Of a DNA stretch of 64,000 nt, positions 17,517 to 27,209 are shown one piece after another. The notes below the pieces were generated by a model that saw only the letters and a list, made by a program, of their open reading frames with translations, did not search any database and had not been told where the DNA came from. The stretch covers positions 247,607-311,606 of the forward strand of contig BCKQ01000007.1 of assembly GCA_001600695.1 (NCBI GenBank), in the 5' to 3' direction. Made by a program: the position numbers and the translations under genes. Each line of letters begins with the position of its first letter. The stretch's first letter is position 1. This DNA comes from Ascoidea asiatica. Its lineage: Eukaryota > Ascomycota > Saccharomycetes > Ascoideales > Ascoideaceae.

Positions 17517-20309
17517 TTATAGCAAACTTTTAAATGCTTTAAGGCAAATTTCTTTAACCATAATTTCAAGTTTATAATCATTGATATTTAACTTCAACTT
17601 CTTGATACTTTTTATTGAAATTGAAATGATTTCTTTATAAAATGATTTAAATTCCTTATATCCAATATCTAAAATAATTTTATTACCAAATTTTTTTTCT
17701 AATTTATTTTTCTTTAAACATTCAGCTAAACTTTTAATTGATAAAAAAATATTTTTTTTAACAAATTCAAAATTATTATCCTTATTCAATTCATTTATTT
17801 TATTTAATAAACCTAATCTTGTTTTATAAATCCAAATTAAATAATCAATTATATTCCTTTTATTTTTAGATTTAATTATAATATCACTTGGATTTCTAAT
17901 GACATTTAAGGATTTTAAATGAATTTCCAATCCACAAAATATTAAAACTTCTTTATTTAAGTTTTTATTTTTTTTTTGATTACTCAATTGGCTTATTTTA
18001 TCATTATCAAAATTAAATTCAGTTTTATTCAAATTCAATTTTATATTAAATAAATTAAATTCATTTCTAATTGAAAAATATTTATTAACTAATTCTTCTT
18101 TATTTGATCCAATAATTAAAAAATCATCTGCTAATCTAATAATAATTAAATTTTTTGAATCTCCTTCATTATTGATAAAATTATTTATAATTTCATCATA
18201 AAATAAATCATTTAAATATGATGATAATCCATAACCTTGAAATAATCCAATTTTTCTGAGATAAATTTTATCTTTAATTTTAATTCCACTTTTAGTAATT
18301 TCATCTTTAATTATTTCTTTGATTTGTTCATTATCAAGTATAATTAATTTATTTTTATCATTTACTAAACAATTTTTCATTGAACTTTGAGTAATTTCAT
18401 TATTAATAATTTTTTCATTCATAATTATTTTCTTTAATTTTATTAAATTATTATTTAAATTAAAAGTTTGTAAAAATTTAAAATAATTTAATTTATTATT
18501 ATCACTAAATTTATTATCAAGAATTTCAATAATTTTATCTATAGATAATGTATCATAACAAGATTTTACATCAAATTTAATAAAATATGAATCTTTTAAA
18601 TTAATTGAATTTGAATTTATGAATTTTTCTTTTATATATTTAATATTACTTATAATATCTTCTAAACTTCTAACAATTGGATAACAATTAAATTTCTTAC
18701 ATCTTAAAGATTTTAAAACTTCTTTAACTGGATTTAATTCATAATTTTCACGACATTTATAAGTTAAATCAATATTATTATTTTTTAAAGATTTTAATCC
18801 TTTTATTGGCATTGAAATAATTCTAAAATCTTTTTTTTTTGGAACAATAATTAAAGAACTATAATAATAATTAAAGTCATTAAAAGTTATATTATTTAAA
18901 TTTATTTGATCATTTGGTAAAATTTTAACTTTTAAAAATTTATTAAAATATTTATCTAAAAATGGTTTTGAAATTTTATTCCAAAGTTTATGATCATAAT
19001 ATAAAGTTTTTTCATTTTCAATTTCAGTAATATAAAAAGAAATCTTTAATAAATTTTTTAAAAAATTTTTAAAAAACCAATCAAAAAACATAAATAATAA
19101 AGATTTTCTTTTAATAAAATCATGTTTATTTAATTTATAATTATTATTTATATGTTTTGTATTTAACCAATTTATTTCTTTTAATTTAATATTTTTAATT
19201 AAATTATCAGTTTTAAATATTGTAGATTTTAAAGATTTTATGAAAAGAGAAATTTTATTAAATAAAACCTCCTTATTTTTTTTAGTTTGACCAATTAATT
19301 CAATTGGAAATAATTTATCAATAATTACAGTTATGAATTTGATTACATTTCTAATATTAATACATTTAGAAAAATTATCTTTATCAGTACTTTTAGTAGA
19401 TGATGAGGTTAAGTTATAAAAAATAAAGTGATATTTGTTATTTGATAAAAGATTTTCATGATTATAAAGAAGTTTATCGATTAATGGTTTAATTGTTCTT
19501 AATTTTTTGGGAATTTTTAAATTAACATTTTTATAAATCGTTGGAAAAATTAAAACCAATAATCTTTCAGTAGTTCTAGCTTTAAATAAATCTTCATATT
19601 TATTCTTAATTTGATCATGTTTGATATAATTGAAGAAAATATTTGCTTTTGAAATACACTTTTTAGAGTTAATATTATTAAGTTTATTATTAAGTTTATT
19701 ATTATTTGCAATAGTTTTCTCAAATAATGATTCAATTACATTATTACCGAAAATTTGAATAAATGAATTTTTCTTAGAATCATGATAAAACCCATTAAAA
19801 TTAATTAAAATATGAATTAATAATTTTGTACCAATTCTTGAATGTAAAATTCTCCAAGAGTTTAAACCTTTTAAAAAATTTGTTTTTGTATTTAAACCAT
19901 CTGATATTATTAAATTCTTGACATTTTCATCAACTGCAGATCTATAACCATCAATCACAACATTATTTTGATTTAAATAAGATATAACTTTTGAAAGTTT
20001 GGGTGCTGATTCTTTAATTTTATCCTTTTTGTTATTCTTAATAGTGAAGAAATAATTAAGTAATTTATCAATTACTTCAGAATGATTATAGTTATTAATC
20101 AACAAGTGTCTTGGGACTTCATTTTTTGAATGCTGTTGAATATAAACATTATTCAATAGATTCAAATATGAATTGTTATCAGTAGATTTGATTAATATTC
20201 TTTGAGCAACACTTTCATTCAATTCAGTTTCTTCTTGATGAGTCCAATTCCATTCTTTAGTCTGCAATTTGATTGTGAGATAATCCAAAAGCAGTTGCAT
20301 CTCATTCAA
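17517..20309 (-). CDS. EST2: Telomerase reverse transcriptase (TERT/Est2)
   Basis: This catalytic subunit of telomerase copies the telomerase RNA template onto chromosome ends. The 930 residues carry all TERT landmarks in order. The TEN domain has NSWRILHSRIGTKLLIHIL (150-168). The RNA-binding region has FFNYIKHDQ and ARTTERLLVLIFP (244-256). Motif T is WFFKNFLKNLLKISFYITE (411-429). RT motif 1/2 is SLIIVPKKKDFRIISMPIKG. Motif A is FIKFDVKSCYDT with Asp580. Motif B' is GLFQGYGLSSYLNDLFYDEI (688-707). Motif C is RLADDFLII with Asp728/Asp729, and motif E is FCGLEIH (791-797). The three catalytic aspartates are intact and the length is near that of S. cerevisiae Est2 (884). Motif T, the TEN domain and F-C-G in motif E separate it from group II intron or retroelement RTs. 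Confidence 0.95.
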   Translation of the reverse strand: MNEMQLLLDYLTIKLQTKEWNWTHQEETELNESVAQRILIKSTDNNSYLNLLNNVYIQQHSKNEVPRHLLINNYNHSEVIDKLLNYFFTIKNNKKDKIKESAPKLSKVISYLNQNNVVIDGYRSAVDENVKNLIISDGLNTKTNFLKGLNSWRILHSRIGTKLLIHILINFNGFYHDSKKNSFIQIFGNNVIESLFEKTIANNNKLNNKLNNINSKKCISKANIFFNYIKHDQIKNKYEDLFKARTTERLLVLIFPTIYKNVNLKIPKKLRTIKPLIDKLLYNHENLLSNNKYHFIFYNLTSSSTKSTDKDNFSKCINIRNVIKFITVIIDKLFPIELIGQTKKNKEVLFNKISLFIKSLKSTIFKTDNLIKNIKLKEINWLNTKHINNNYKLNKHDFIKRKSLLFMFFDWFFKNFLKNLLKISFYITEIENEKTLYYDHKLWNKISKPFLDKYFNKFLKVKILPNDQINLNNITFNDFNYYYSSLIIVPKKKDFRIISMPIKGLKSLKNNNIDLTYKCRENYELNPVKEVLKSLRCKKFNCYPIVRSLEDIISNIKYIKEKFINSNSINLKDSYFIKFDVKSCYDTLSIDKIIEILDNKFSDNNKLNYFKFLQTFNLNNNLIKLKKIIMNEKIINNEITQSSMKNCLVNDKNKLIILDNEQIKEIIKDEITKSGIKIKDKIYLRKIGLFQGYGLSSYLNDLFYDEIINNFINNEGDSKNLIIIRLADDFLIIGSNKEELVNKYFSIRNEFNLFNIKLNLNKTEFNFDNDKISQLSNQKKNKNLNKEVLIFCGLEIHLKSLNVIRNPSDIIIKSKNKRNIIDYLIWIYKTRLGLLNKINELNKDNNFEFVKKNIFLSIKSLAECLKKNKLEKKFGNKIILDIGYKEFKSFYKEIISISIKSIKKLKLNINDYKLEIMVKEICLKAFKSLL

Positions 20310-20677
20310 TTGAAATCTTCTTTTAATTCAATAAATCATTCCCAAGCTTTCCCAATACCAATAAGATCAATCCAAGAAAGAATCATTTTGATCAGAAGAA
20401 GTTGTTTAAAATATTTTAATAATCTTTGTTGTGTTAAGCGCTGACAGAATTGTTTATATTTCGATTGTTCTACAAAACGGGAAAGTGGCGTTTAAGTACT
20501 GAAGTTACTACTGAAGTTACTACTGAAGTTAGTACTGAAGCTAGTAGTAATTAGTAGTGAGTTGGTTGTTAGTATACAAATATATATTAAATGAGTGATT
20601 GAGATATATAATAAATTGGTGAACAGAAGAATATAAATGAATATAAATGAAGGTCAATGAATATAAAAGGATGTAAC
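20310..20677. promoter_or_regulatory. EST2 upstream region with a 12-bp tandem repeat
   Basis: APN1 ends at the right side, so this is the EST2 promoter. It has a G+C-richer block (20430-20500) and four imperfect copies of TACTGAAGTTAC at about 20497-20545. No known element is identified. Confidence 0.45.
20497..20545. repeat. 12-bp tandem repeat TACTGAAGTTAC, about 4 copies
   Basis: Direct, slightly diverged copies upstream of EST2. Confidence 0.75.
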
Positions 20678-21966
20678 TCAAGAGGATCTTGTTATTCTTT
20701 TCTTGGAAGATAGCATTGATAAAACATCTTCATTTTTTCGTTTCTTACTACCAGAACTTTCTTCACTTCCTTCATTTTCTTCATTTTTTAATTTTTTCAA
20801 TGTTTTTTTATCTTCTTTAATCTTTTTATTAGTTTCTTTTCTAATTTTTTCTTTATATTTTATCATTTGTTCTTTTCTTTCTTTTTCACCAATTTTACTT
20901 AATTCATCTTTTTTTATAATAAATTCATCATCATCAATTTTTTTATCTTTTAACCATTCTAATAATTTAATTTCTTTACCATATTCATTATCTTCTTCAC
21001 CTTTATTAATTGGAGTTTCTAAAATTATTGGAATATTTATAAATCTATTATCATTTGAAATAATTCTAAAAGTTTCTAAACTTAAATAACCTAAACCTAA
21101 TTTTTGATGTAAATCTCTATTACAACCAATTGGACCTTTTGAATCATTTAAATGAATTGCATTAATATAATTTATACCAATTAAATTATCAATTTTTTTA
21201 ATAAATTCATTCCAATTATTTAAATTTGAAATATCATAACCTGAAGCAAATGAATGACAAGTATCTATACATATACCAATTCTTGATTTATCATCAATTA
21301 AATTTATAATTTCTTTTAATTCTTCTAATTTTGAACCAATTAAATTTCCTTGACCTGACATATTTTCAATTAAAATTTTAACAAATTTTGTTTTTTTTAA
21401 ACCAATATTAATATTTTTTGCAAGTTTTTTAATTGCATCTTTAGTATTTGAAGAATTTAATTTTGAACCTGGATGAAAATTATATAATCCAATACCTAAT
21501 TGTTCACATCTTTTTAAATCATCTAAAAATGAATTTAAAGATTTTAATTCCATTTCTTCATCTGGATTACATAAATTTATAAAATATTGTCCATGTGGTA
21601 AGATATCTGTTAATGGATTATAATTAAATTTTTTACATAAATCTTTAAAATTTTTTATTTCAATATTTGTAAATTGTTTTGAATCCCATTTTCTTGGAGA
21701 TTTTAAAAAAATTGCAAATGAATTTGCTCCAATATTTCTTGCATTTATTATTGAATTAAATATACCACCAGAAATACTAACATGAGCACCAAATTTAGAT
21801 TTATTATTTTGAATTCTTTGATAATCAAATGTATCTATTGAAAATGGTGATACTATTTTCTTTGGTTTACTTTTTATACTATAAATTTATTTAAATTATA
21901 ATTTGATTAGTATTTAACTTATTATTTTAATTGTAATTGACAAAAATGAAATTCTACTTACGCCAT
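20678..21966 (-). CDS. APN1: AP endonuclease Apn1 (endonuclease IV family), two exons
   Basis: This is a zinc-dependent AP endonuclease/3'-diesterase of base excision repair. The continuous frame from 21878 downward lacks a start. A 5-base exon ATGGC (21966-21962), a GTAAGT donor (21961-21956), a TACTAAT branch site (21912-21906) and a TATAG acceptor ending at 21879 restore it, giving 401 residues in frame. Metal-ligand blocks of the Nfo fold are all present: HVSISGG, LPHGQYF, YNFHPGS, ENMSGQG, CIDTCHSFASGYD, IHLNDSKG, RDLHQKLG and ILETP. The basic C-terminus (KKRKN, SSKKRITRSS) fits the nuclear targeting tail of yeast Apn1. S. cerevisiae Apn1 has 367 residues and no intron. A start at the internal Met (21553) would delete three metal ligands and is wrong. 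Confidence 0.93.
21879..21961 (-). other. Spliceosomal intron of APN1 (83 bases)
   Basis: Donor GTAAGT, branch TACTAAT at 21912-21906 and acceptor TAG, splitting codon 2 (GC/T). The joined coding length is an exact multiple of three and the second exon has no other start before the first metal ligand. Confidence 0.88.
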
Positions 21967-22340
21967 ATTGAATTACACAGGCCAATGAAATGAAACAATT
22001 GAATTGAAATAGATTTATGAATTATTCAATTATATTTTTATATCTTTATTTCAATTAAAATAAAAAAAGTACTTTCCATTAAATAAATAAGTAAAGTAAT
22101 AAATAAATAAATAAATTGAGTAGATTTTTAAAGGTTTATTATGAAATTTTAAATTTGATACGTGAAATGGGCAAAAATTCCCAAAAGGGAAATAAAATCA
22201 AGGAATCGAAAAGCCGGGAATTTTACTCAATCGAAGAATTTTAATTCAGATTAAAAAAAAAGAATATTTGAAATAAAATTAAAGAAAATACATAAAAGAG
22301 AAATAGAAGAAAAGAAGGAAAAACACAAATAAACTTAGTT
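21967..22340. promoter_or_regulatory. APN1 upstream spacer
   Basis: A+T-rich, with a small G+C-richer block at 22160-22220 holding an AAATTCCC/GGGAAAT inverted pair and GCCGGGAATTTT. DOT5 ends at the right edge. No recognised site. Confidence 0.4.
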
Positions 22341-23120
22341 TCATATATCTTTTTCATTTTCATTTTCATTTTCATTTTCATTTTCATTTTTATTTTTATT
22401 TTCACTTAAAAGTGAATCAATTTCTTTTTTAGCTAATTGATAAGATAAATCTGGTTTAATATTAATATGTTTATATTTTAATTTACCATTATAAAAAATC
22501 CAATGAGATCTAATAATTTTATTTGTTGAAAGTCTTTTATTACCTAAGATTGTAATTAAATTTTTATTTGGATCAGAAATTAAATTATAATTTAAATTAT
22601 TTTTTTTAATAAATTTCAATTGAGAAGTTGGTGAATCTGAAGATAATCCTAAGATTGAAAATTTACAATTTTCATTATTTTCATTTAAAAGGTTATTAAA
22701 ACCAATTGCTTGTCTTGTACAACCTGAAGTTAAAGCTTTTGGATATGAGAAAATAATTAAAATTTTTTTATCATTTTTAATTGAATTTGAATTAAATTCT
22801 TTTAAATTTAAATCTTTATTATTTTCATCTTTTAAAGTTATATCTGGAATTTCATCATCAATTTCAATTTCTTTAACAATATCTTTAGATTCCTTTTCTT
22901 TTTCTTCTGCTTCATCTTCTTCCTTAGATAGTTTTTCTTCTAATTTTTCAATTTTCTTGGAAGATAATGATTTTGGTGATTTAACTACTTTTTTTGCAGA
23001 TTTAACTACTTTTTTTGTTGATTTTTTTACCGGTTTTGACTCAATATCATTTTCACCAATTTTTAAATCTTTTGTTTTCTGATTATTGGATTCAATTCTA
23101 CTTGAGCGACGTAATATCAT
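22341..23120 (-). CDS. DOT5: Nuclear thiol peroxidase Dot5 (PrxQ/BCP-type peroxiredoxin)
   Basis: This peroxiredoxin reduces hydroperoxides; in S. cerevisiae Dot5 is nuclear and affects telomeric silencing when overexpressed. The 259-residue product has a Lys-rich N-terminal 90 residues with NLS-like clusters (KKSTKKVVKSAKK). The peroxiredoxin domain runs from IPDITLKDEN. Peroxidatic Cys134 lies in FSYPKALTSGCTRQAIGF, and the rest (ILGLSSDSPTSQLKF, ISDPNK, IRSHWIF.NGKLK) tracks Dot5 closely. The resolving Cys of this subfamily normally sits five residues after the peroxidatic Cys; here it is Ile139. Cys152 is the only nearby alternative. The last residues are a degenerate Asn/Glu/Lys repeat. 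The gene is divergent from the eL28 gene. Confidence 0.92.
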   Translation of the reverse strand: MILRRSSRIESNNQKTKDLKIGENDIESKPVKKSTKKVVKSAKKVVKSPKSLSSKKIEKLEEKLSKEEDEAEEKEKESKDIVKEIEIDDEIPDITLKDENNKDLNLKEFNSNSIKNDKKILIIFSYPKALTSGCTRQAIGFNNLLNENNENCKFSILGLSSDSPTSQLKFIKKNNLNYNLISDPNKNLITILGNKRLSTNKIIRSHWIFYNGKLKYKHINIKPDLSYQLAKKEIDSLLSENKNKNENENENENENEKDI

Positions 23121-23744
23121 TGTGAAAGATAAATTTAAAATTGAATAAAAGAAAAGAACAAAATAAAGTGAAAAGAGAATGAAAATACAAAAAAAAGGCT
23201 GCGAAATCTAAGTCTTTTTATATCAAAACAAGGAAAAAAAACGGAAACGAACCAAAAATTAGAAAAAAAACAACCGAAAAGAGAAAACAGGCAAGATAAT
23301 GCAGCACATGTGTGTAGGTACATAGAAAAACATAAGACAACAGCCACTGAAAGAAACAAGCAGCCACCACCAGAGCAATGCATGACACCACAACTATGGA
23401 TCCTTTACTACAATGCACTCTCCATTATTTCTGAGCTTTTTTCTGATTGGCTACAGCCGTTCTGCAAAGTGCACCCAAACACGTTCTGACGTTTACAGTC
23501 TTTTTACGCTAAGTCACGTGATCATCTACTTTCAATTTTTCACTGAACTCCGCTGCCAGCACTTTGCACTTTGCACTTTCCACTTTGTGCTTTGTGCTTT
23601 TGCACTTCTGAGGTTTCTGCTGGACTGAAATTAAATGTGAATAATTCATTCACTGATATAAGAAGAATACGAAAGGTCAATTAGAATAAACAATAGTAAT
23701 AGACAAGACTAACTAATAAATAAAATTCATATCATCATCTAACA
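23121..23744. promoter_or_regulatory. Divergent DOT5/eL28 promoter region
   Basis: An unusually G+C-rich stretch (23260-23640) for this genome. It has the perfect palindromic E-box TCACGTGA at 23514-23521 about 225 bp before eL28, ACATGTGTGTAGG at about 23305, and CACTTTGCACTTT reiterations near 23560-23605. Short open frames here are composition artefacts. Confidence 0.5.
23514..23521. promoter_or_regulatory. Palindromic E-box TCACGTGA upstream of eL28
   Basis: The ideal Cbf1-type site. Cbf1 is known to participate in ribosomal-protein gene control in Candida albicans; its use here is inferred. Confidence 0.45.
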
Positions 23745-24155
23745 ATGGCTTCTAACGCATCAAGTGATTTAATCTGGGAATTAACCAAAAACAATAGTTC
23801 ATTTTTAATTAAACGTTCAGGAACTACATTCTCAAAAGATCCATTAAATTTAACTCATAAAAATAGTAAAACTTCTTCAGGTTTAGTTAATAAAAAATCT
23901 ATAAATATTTTACCAGGTTCAAAATTAGGTGAAGTTGAAATTTTATCAAGAGTTCAATCTAAAAAATCTAATTTTTTAATCTCTAAACATACTTTAAAAA
24001 ACAATAAATCTTCAAGAAAAACTGCTTTGTTAGTTTCTAATTCAGCCAAAGGTTACAGAGATGATTTAAGAGTTGTTGCTGTTAAAAAAGCTTCTCAAAT
24101 CTCAAGATCTAAAATTGCTAAAAAAGATTATCCAGCTTCAACTAGAGGTATCTAA
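23745..24155 (+). CDS. RPL28: 60S ribosomal protein eL28
   Basis: This large-subunit ribosomal protein has 136 residues, equal to the family length. It is recognised from the eL28 order: LIWELTKNNSSFLIKRSG near the start (human LQW...NCSSFLIKR), DPLNLTHKNSKTSSGLVNKKSI, the middle basic segment, and YRDDLRVVAVKKASQISRSK (human [20 protein letters not shown]). The symbol follows the mammalian/universal name; it is not the S. cerevisiae gene RPL28, which encodes uL15. S. cerevisiae has no eL28. The start is fixed by the conserved N-terminus, without a visible intron. The upstream region has a perfect TCACGTGA. The preserved arginine/lysine-rich body makes it certainly functional. Confidence 0.92.
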   Translation: MASNASSDLIWELTKNNSSFLIKRSGTTFSKDPLNLTHKNSKTSSGLVNKKSINILPGSKLGEVEILSRVQSKKSNFLISKHTLKNNKSSRKTALLVSNSAKGYRDDLRVVAVKKASQISRSKIAKKDYPASTRGI

Positions 24156-24515
24156 TTTATTTAGTTTATATATCTTTATATACTTATGTTTATATATCTT
24201 AGCTACAATTAGCATTATTATAAATGTAAATATTAATATCTATTTATTATCTTCAATTTCTTTCATTTCTATGTAATTTGATAAGTTTGAAATATTTTTC
24301 AAATATACTAATCACGTGATCCAGTCCTTTAATTTTAAAGCTATTTTAAAATTATTAAAATTATTAAAATAAATAAATAAATAAATAAATAAATAAAAAC
24401 ATCAATAAATATTTCAATATTTCAATCCTCTGATTTGAATGAAACATCTTTAATTAAAGTAACCAAATTAATCACCAACTTCGAATAATAATCATATCCA
24501 ATAACTATTTTAAAC
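24156..24515. promoter_or_regulatory. eL28 3' flank and SmF promoter
   Basis: A+T-rich, with a second perfect TCACGTGA at 24312-24319 about 200 bp before the SmF start and an AAATAAAT tetramer-type repeat at 24370-24397. Confidence 0.45.
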
Positions 24516-25162
24516 ATGTCTGTATGTATATTCTCTTGTTCTCTTTATAAAAAAGTATTCAAATAAGATACTCATTTCAATAGATATTTTCAAATTTCTA
24601 ACATTTATAATAAAAAAAATTTAAAATTGAATTACTATTCTATTCTATTTCTTTTTCTTTTTCTTTTTCCTTTTTATTTTCAATTTACTAACAGTTTTTA
24701 ATATAATAATTTAATAATTTAATAAAATAGCTTGTAAAACCAATAAATCCAACACCTTTTTTAAAATCTTTAATTAATAAACAAGTTATAATTAGATTAA
24801 AATGGAATAATACTGAATATAAAGGTTTATTATTATCAATTGATAATTATATGAATTTAAAAATTGATAATGCTTTTGAATATATAAATAATAAAAATAA
24901 AGGTAAAATTGGTCAAATTTTTATTAGATGTAATAATGTTTTATTTATTTCTGAAAATATAATTGAAAATATTGATAATGAAGATAATGAAGATAATAAA
25001 GATAATAAAGATAATACTAAAACTAATAAAATAAAAAGAACAATTGATCAAACTTCAGATATAGATAATGATAGTAATAATGAAAAGGATAAAAATACAG
25101 ATAATGATAATGATAATGATAGAATAAGTACAAAAAGGCAAAAAAAATCAAATTTAACTTAA
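24516..25162 (+). CDS. SMX3: Spliceosomal Sm protein F (SmF), two exons
   Basis: This core Sm-ring protein of U1, U2, U4 and U5 snRNPs starts with a 6-base exon ATGTCT (24516-24521). An intron follows (GTATGT donor, TACTAAC branch at 24686-24692, TAG acceptor at 24728-24730) and exon 2 runs from 24731. The 145-residue product begins MSLVKPINPTPFLKSLINKQ. It carries Sm1 (VIIRLKWNNTEYKGLLLSIDNYMNLKIDNA) and Sm2 (GQIFIRCNNVLFI), diagnostic of SmF rather than LSM6. An AG two bases after the branch site is too close to be used, and in that frame stops follow. The last about 65 residues are an Asp/Asn/Lys-rich tail not seen in ordinary SmF (about 86 residues in S. cerevisiae); it ends with basic RQKKS, possibly nuclear-targeting. 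Confidence 0.93.
24522..24730 (+). other. Spliceosomal intron of SMX3 (209 bases)
   Basis: Canonical GTATGT, TACTAAC and a pyrimidine-rich tract before the branch. The acceptor used is 38 bases after the branch site. Confidence 0.9.
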
Positions 25163-25584
25163 TAATTTAATAATAAACTCATTCATTTATCTCAATTTGT
25201 ACTATTTTTATTTAATTTCATATTAACTTACTTCATATACATCTACATTTTTACAATTAGAAATATATTGTAAATATATATTGTAATGTGCTTGCCTTTT
25301 TTGTTTTCTTTTTCTTTTTCTTTTTTTATTTTTATTTTTATTTTTATTTTTATTTTTATTTTCTCTTTATATATAAAAAATGTATAATGTGTAATGTATA
25401 TAAAAAAAAACTATAAACTATATATACAGATAAATTATTAATATTTTATACTAAATTTGAGAAAGAATGAAAACGAATAGAAGAATATAACAAATAGAAA
25501 AGAATAACAAAGAGAATAACAAAGAGAATAACAAAGAGAAAGATATAATTTACAAATTTTACAAATAAATTATGATTAATAAAT
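25163..25584. other. Convergent spacer between SMX3 and the Zn2Cys6 gene
   Basis: Both genes end here. It contains a TTTTTA reiteration (25317-25363) and three copies of AGAATAACAAAG (about 25500-25540). I see no gene. Confidence 0.55.
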
Positions 25585-26147
25585 TTAATCAATTTTTCTA
25601 ATATCTAATAATTCAAAACCATCTTTTTTCAATGCTTGACTTTTATGTTTTTTTCTATTACTTCTATTCTCTCTTTCCACTTTCTTATGTCTATGTAATT
25701 TATTAATCTCTTTATCCACTTTATCCATTTCTCCATTCACTTTATTAGCTTCTGTATCCAATTTATCATTTTTTGTTCTTGTTTCTTTATCATTTTCTTT
25801 ATCCACTTTTTTTATTGCTTTACTAGGAGCATTTACATTGTCTTTATCCACTTCTTCTTTATTTATATTATTTCTAATATTATTAATTTTAGAATATATG
25901 ATTTTTGATTTTGGTATAATACAAGAAATATTTTTTTCAAAACAACTTAAACATTTAGAATTTTCTATAGTTTCATCTCTAATACAACCTCTTTTTGCTT
26001 TTCTACAACTTTGACAAGCTATTTTTGTTTTATTTCTACTTTTAAATTTATATTTTCTCTTTGGAATTATATCATCTAAACTTCTATTAGAAATTCTATT
26101 TGAAATTCTATTAGAAATTCTATTTGATAATCTATTTGTTATTCTTC

Positions 26148-26185
<38 letters not shown>

Positions 26186-26297
26186 GTTGGGAAATCATTA
26201 ATTGATAAATAATTATTAAAATTAGTTTTTAATGGTCTTTTTTTCCTTAATTTATTATTAAAATTATAATCTAAATCTGTTATATCAGCTATTCTAA

Positions 26298-26329
<32 letters not shown>

Positions 26330-26780
26330 GTACTTAAAGAATCATCAATAACTCTAAACTCAGGATTACTATTATCATTATCATTATCATTATCATTATC
26401 ATTATCACTTTGATTAGAATTCCTACTTTGACTATAAATATTATTATTTGAAGAACTATTTGAATTATTTGAATTTACTTTAAATAATAATTTCCCAATT
26501 TTTTTCTTTTTAATTGTATCAATAGGAACTTCTTTATATTCTTGTTGTTTTTGTTGTTGAATATTATTTTGTATATTACTGATAACTTCATTATTTAAAT
26601 CATTATTTAAATTATCATTTATACTTATATTATTATTTGATAATATAGATTTATAATTATTTAAAGTATTTGATAAAATTTTAATTTGAATATTTTTTTG
26701 ATCAATATAATTTTTTATATATAATTTTAAAAAATCTATATCAAAATTTATATCAATTTTATATTCTTCATTACTATTAA

Positions 26781-26820
<40 letters not shown>

Positions 26821-26919
26821 TATAATATTAAATTTTTCATTTAAATTTGATAATTTTTCATTAATTAATTCAATTGAGAATTTTTTAAATAATGATGGAT
26901 TTGAATTTAAATTATTCAT
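25585..26919 (-). CDS. Zn2Cys6 zinc-cluster protein, likely transcription factor
   Basis: A fungal binuclear zinc cluster lies at residues 302-333: Cys302, 305, 312, 323, 326 and 333, spacing C-X2-C-X6-C-X10-C-X2-C-X6-C, with the basic loop RKAKRGC and an upstream basic patch KRKYKFKSRNKTK. The cluster is in the last third of a 444-residue protein instead of the usual N-terminal place, and I see no fungal-specific middle homology domain after it. The N-terminal part has a coiled-coil-like start and many Asn/Asp runs; residues about 262-280 are a four-fold NRIS repeat. The tail is Lys/Glu/Asp-rich. DNA binding follows from the family; target and function are unknown. Confidence 0.75.
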
Positions 26920-27080
26920 TATTTATATTTGATAAATAGGGATTGACTTTTGATATTTTGTAATTGAAGATTGATAATTGTAGTTCTTAATAAAGTGATT
27001 AATTTATATTTATGAATTGAAATATTTTATTATTGATTGTTTATTATTGATTTATTATCTATTTACCACTATTTGATTGT

Positions 27081-27150
27081 TTACTTATTTACTTATTTAC
27101 TTATTTACTTATTTACTTATTTACTTATTTACTTATTTATTTACTTATTT
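27081..27150. repeat. 8-bp tandem repeat TTACTTAT
   Basis: About eight copies, slightly imperfect at the right end. Confidence 0.85.
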
Positions 27151-27209
27151 ATTCACCTGTATCTTCATTAGAATCTCTTTGTATCTCGTACAATTACAAT
27201 TATTTATAG

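Noticed and set aside
17517-20309. Group II intron or retrotransposon reverse transcriptase
   Set aside because: TEN domain, motif T, motif E FCG and the TERT-style motif B' identify telomerase; there is no maturase, integrase or RNase H part.
21553-21600. APN1 start at the internal Met (21553)
   Set aside because: Would remove conserved sequence including three metal ligands; the spliced start at 21966 restores them.
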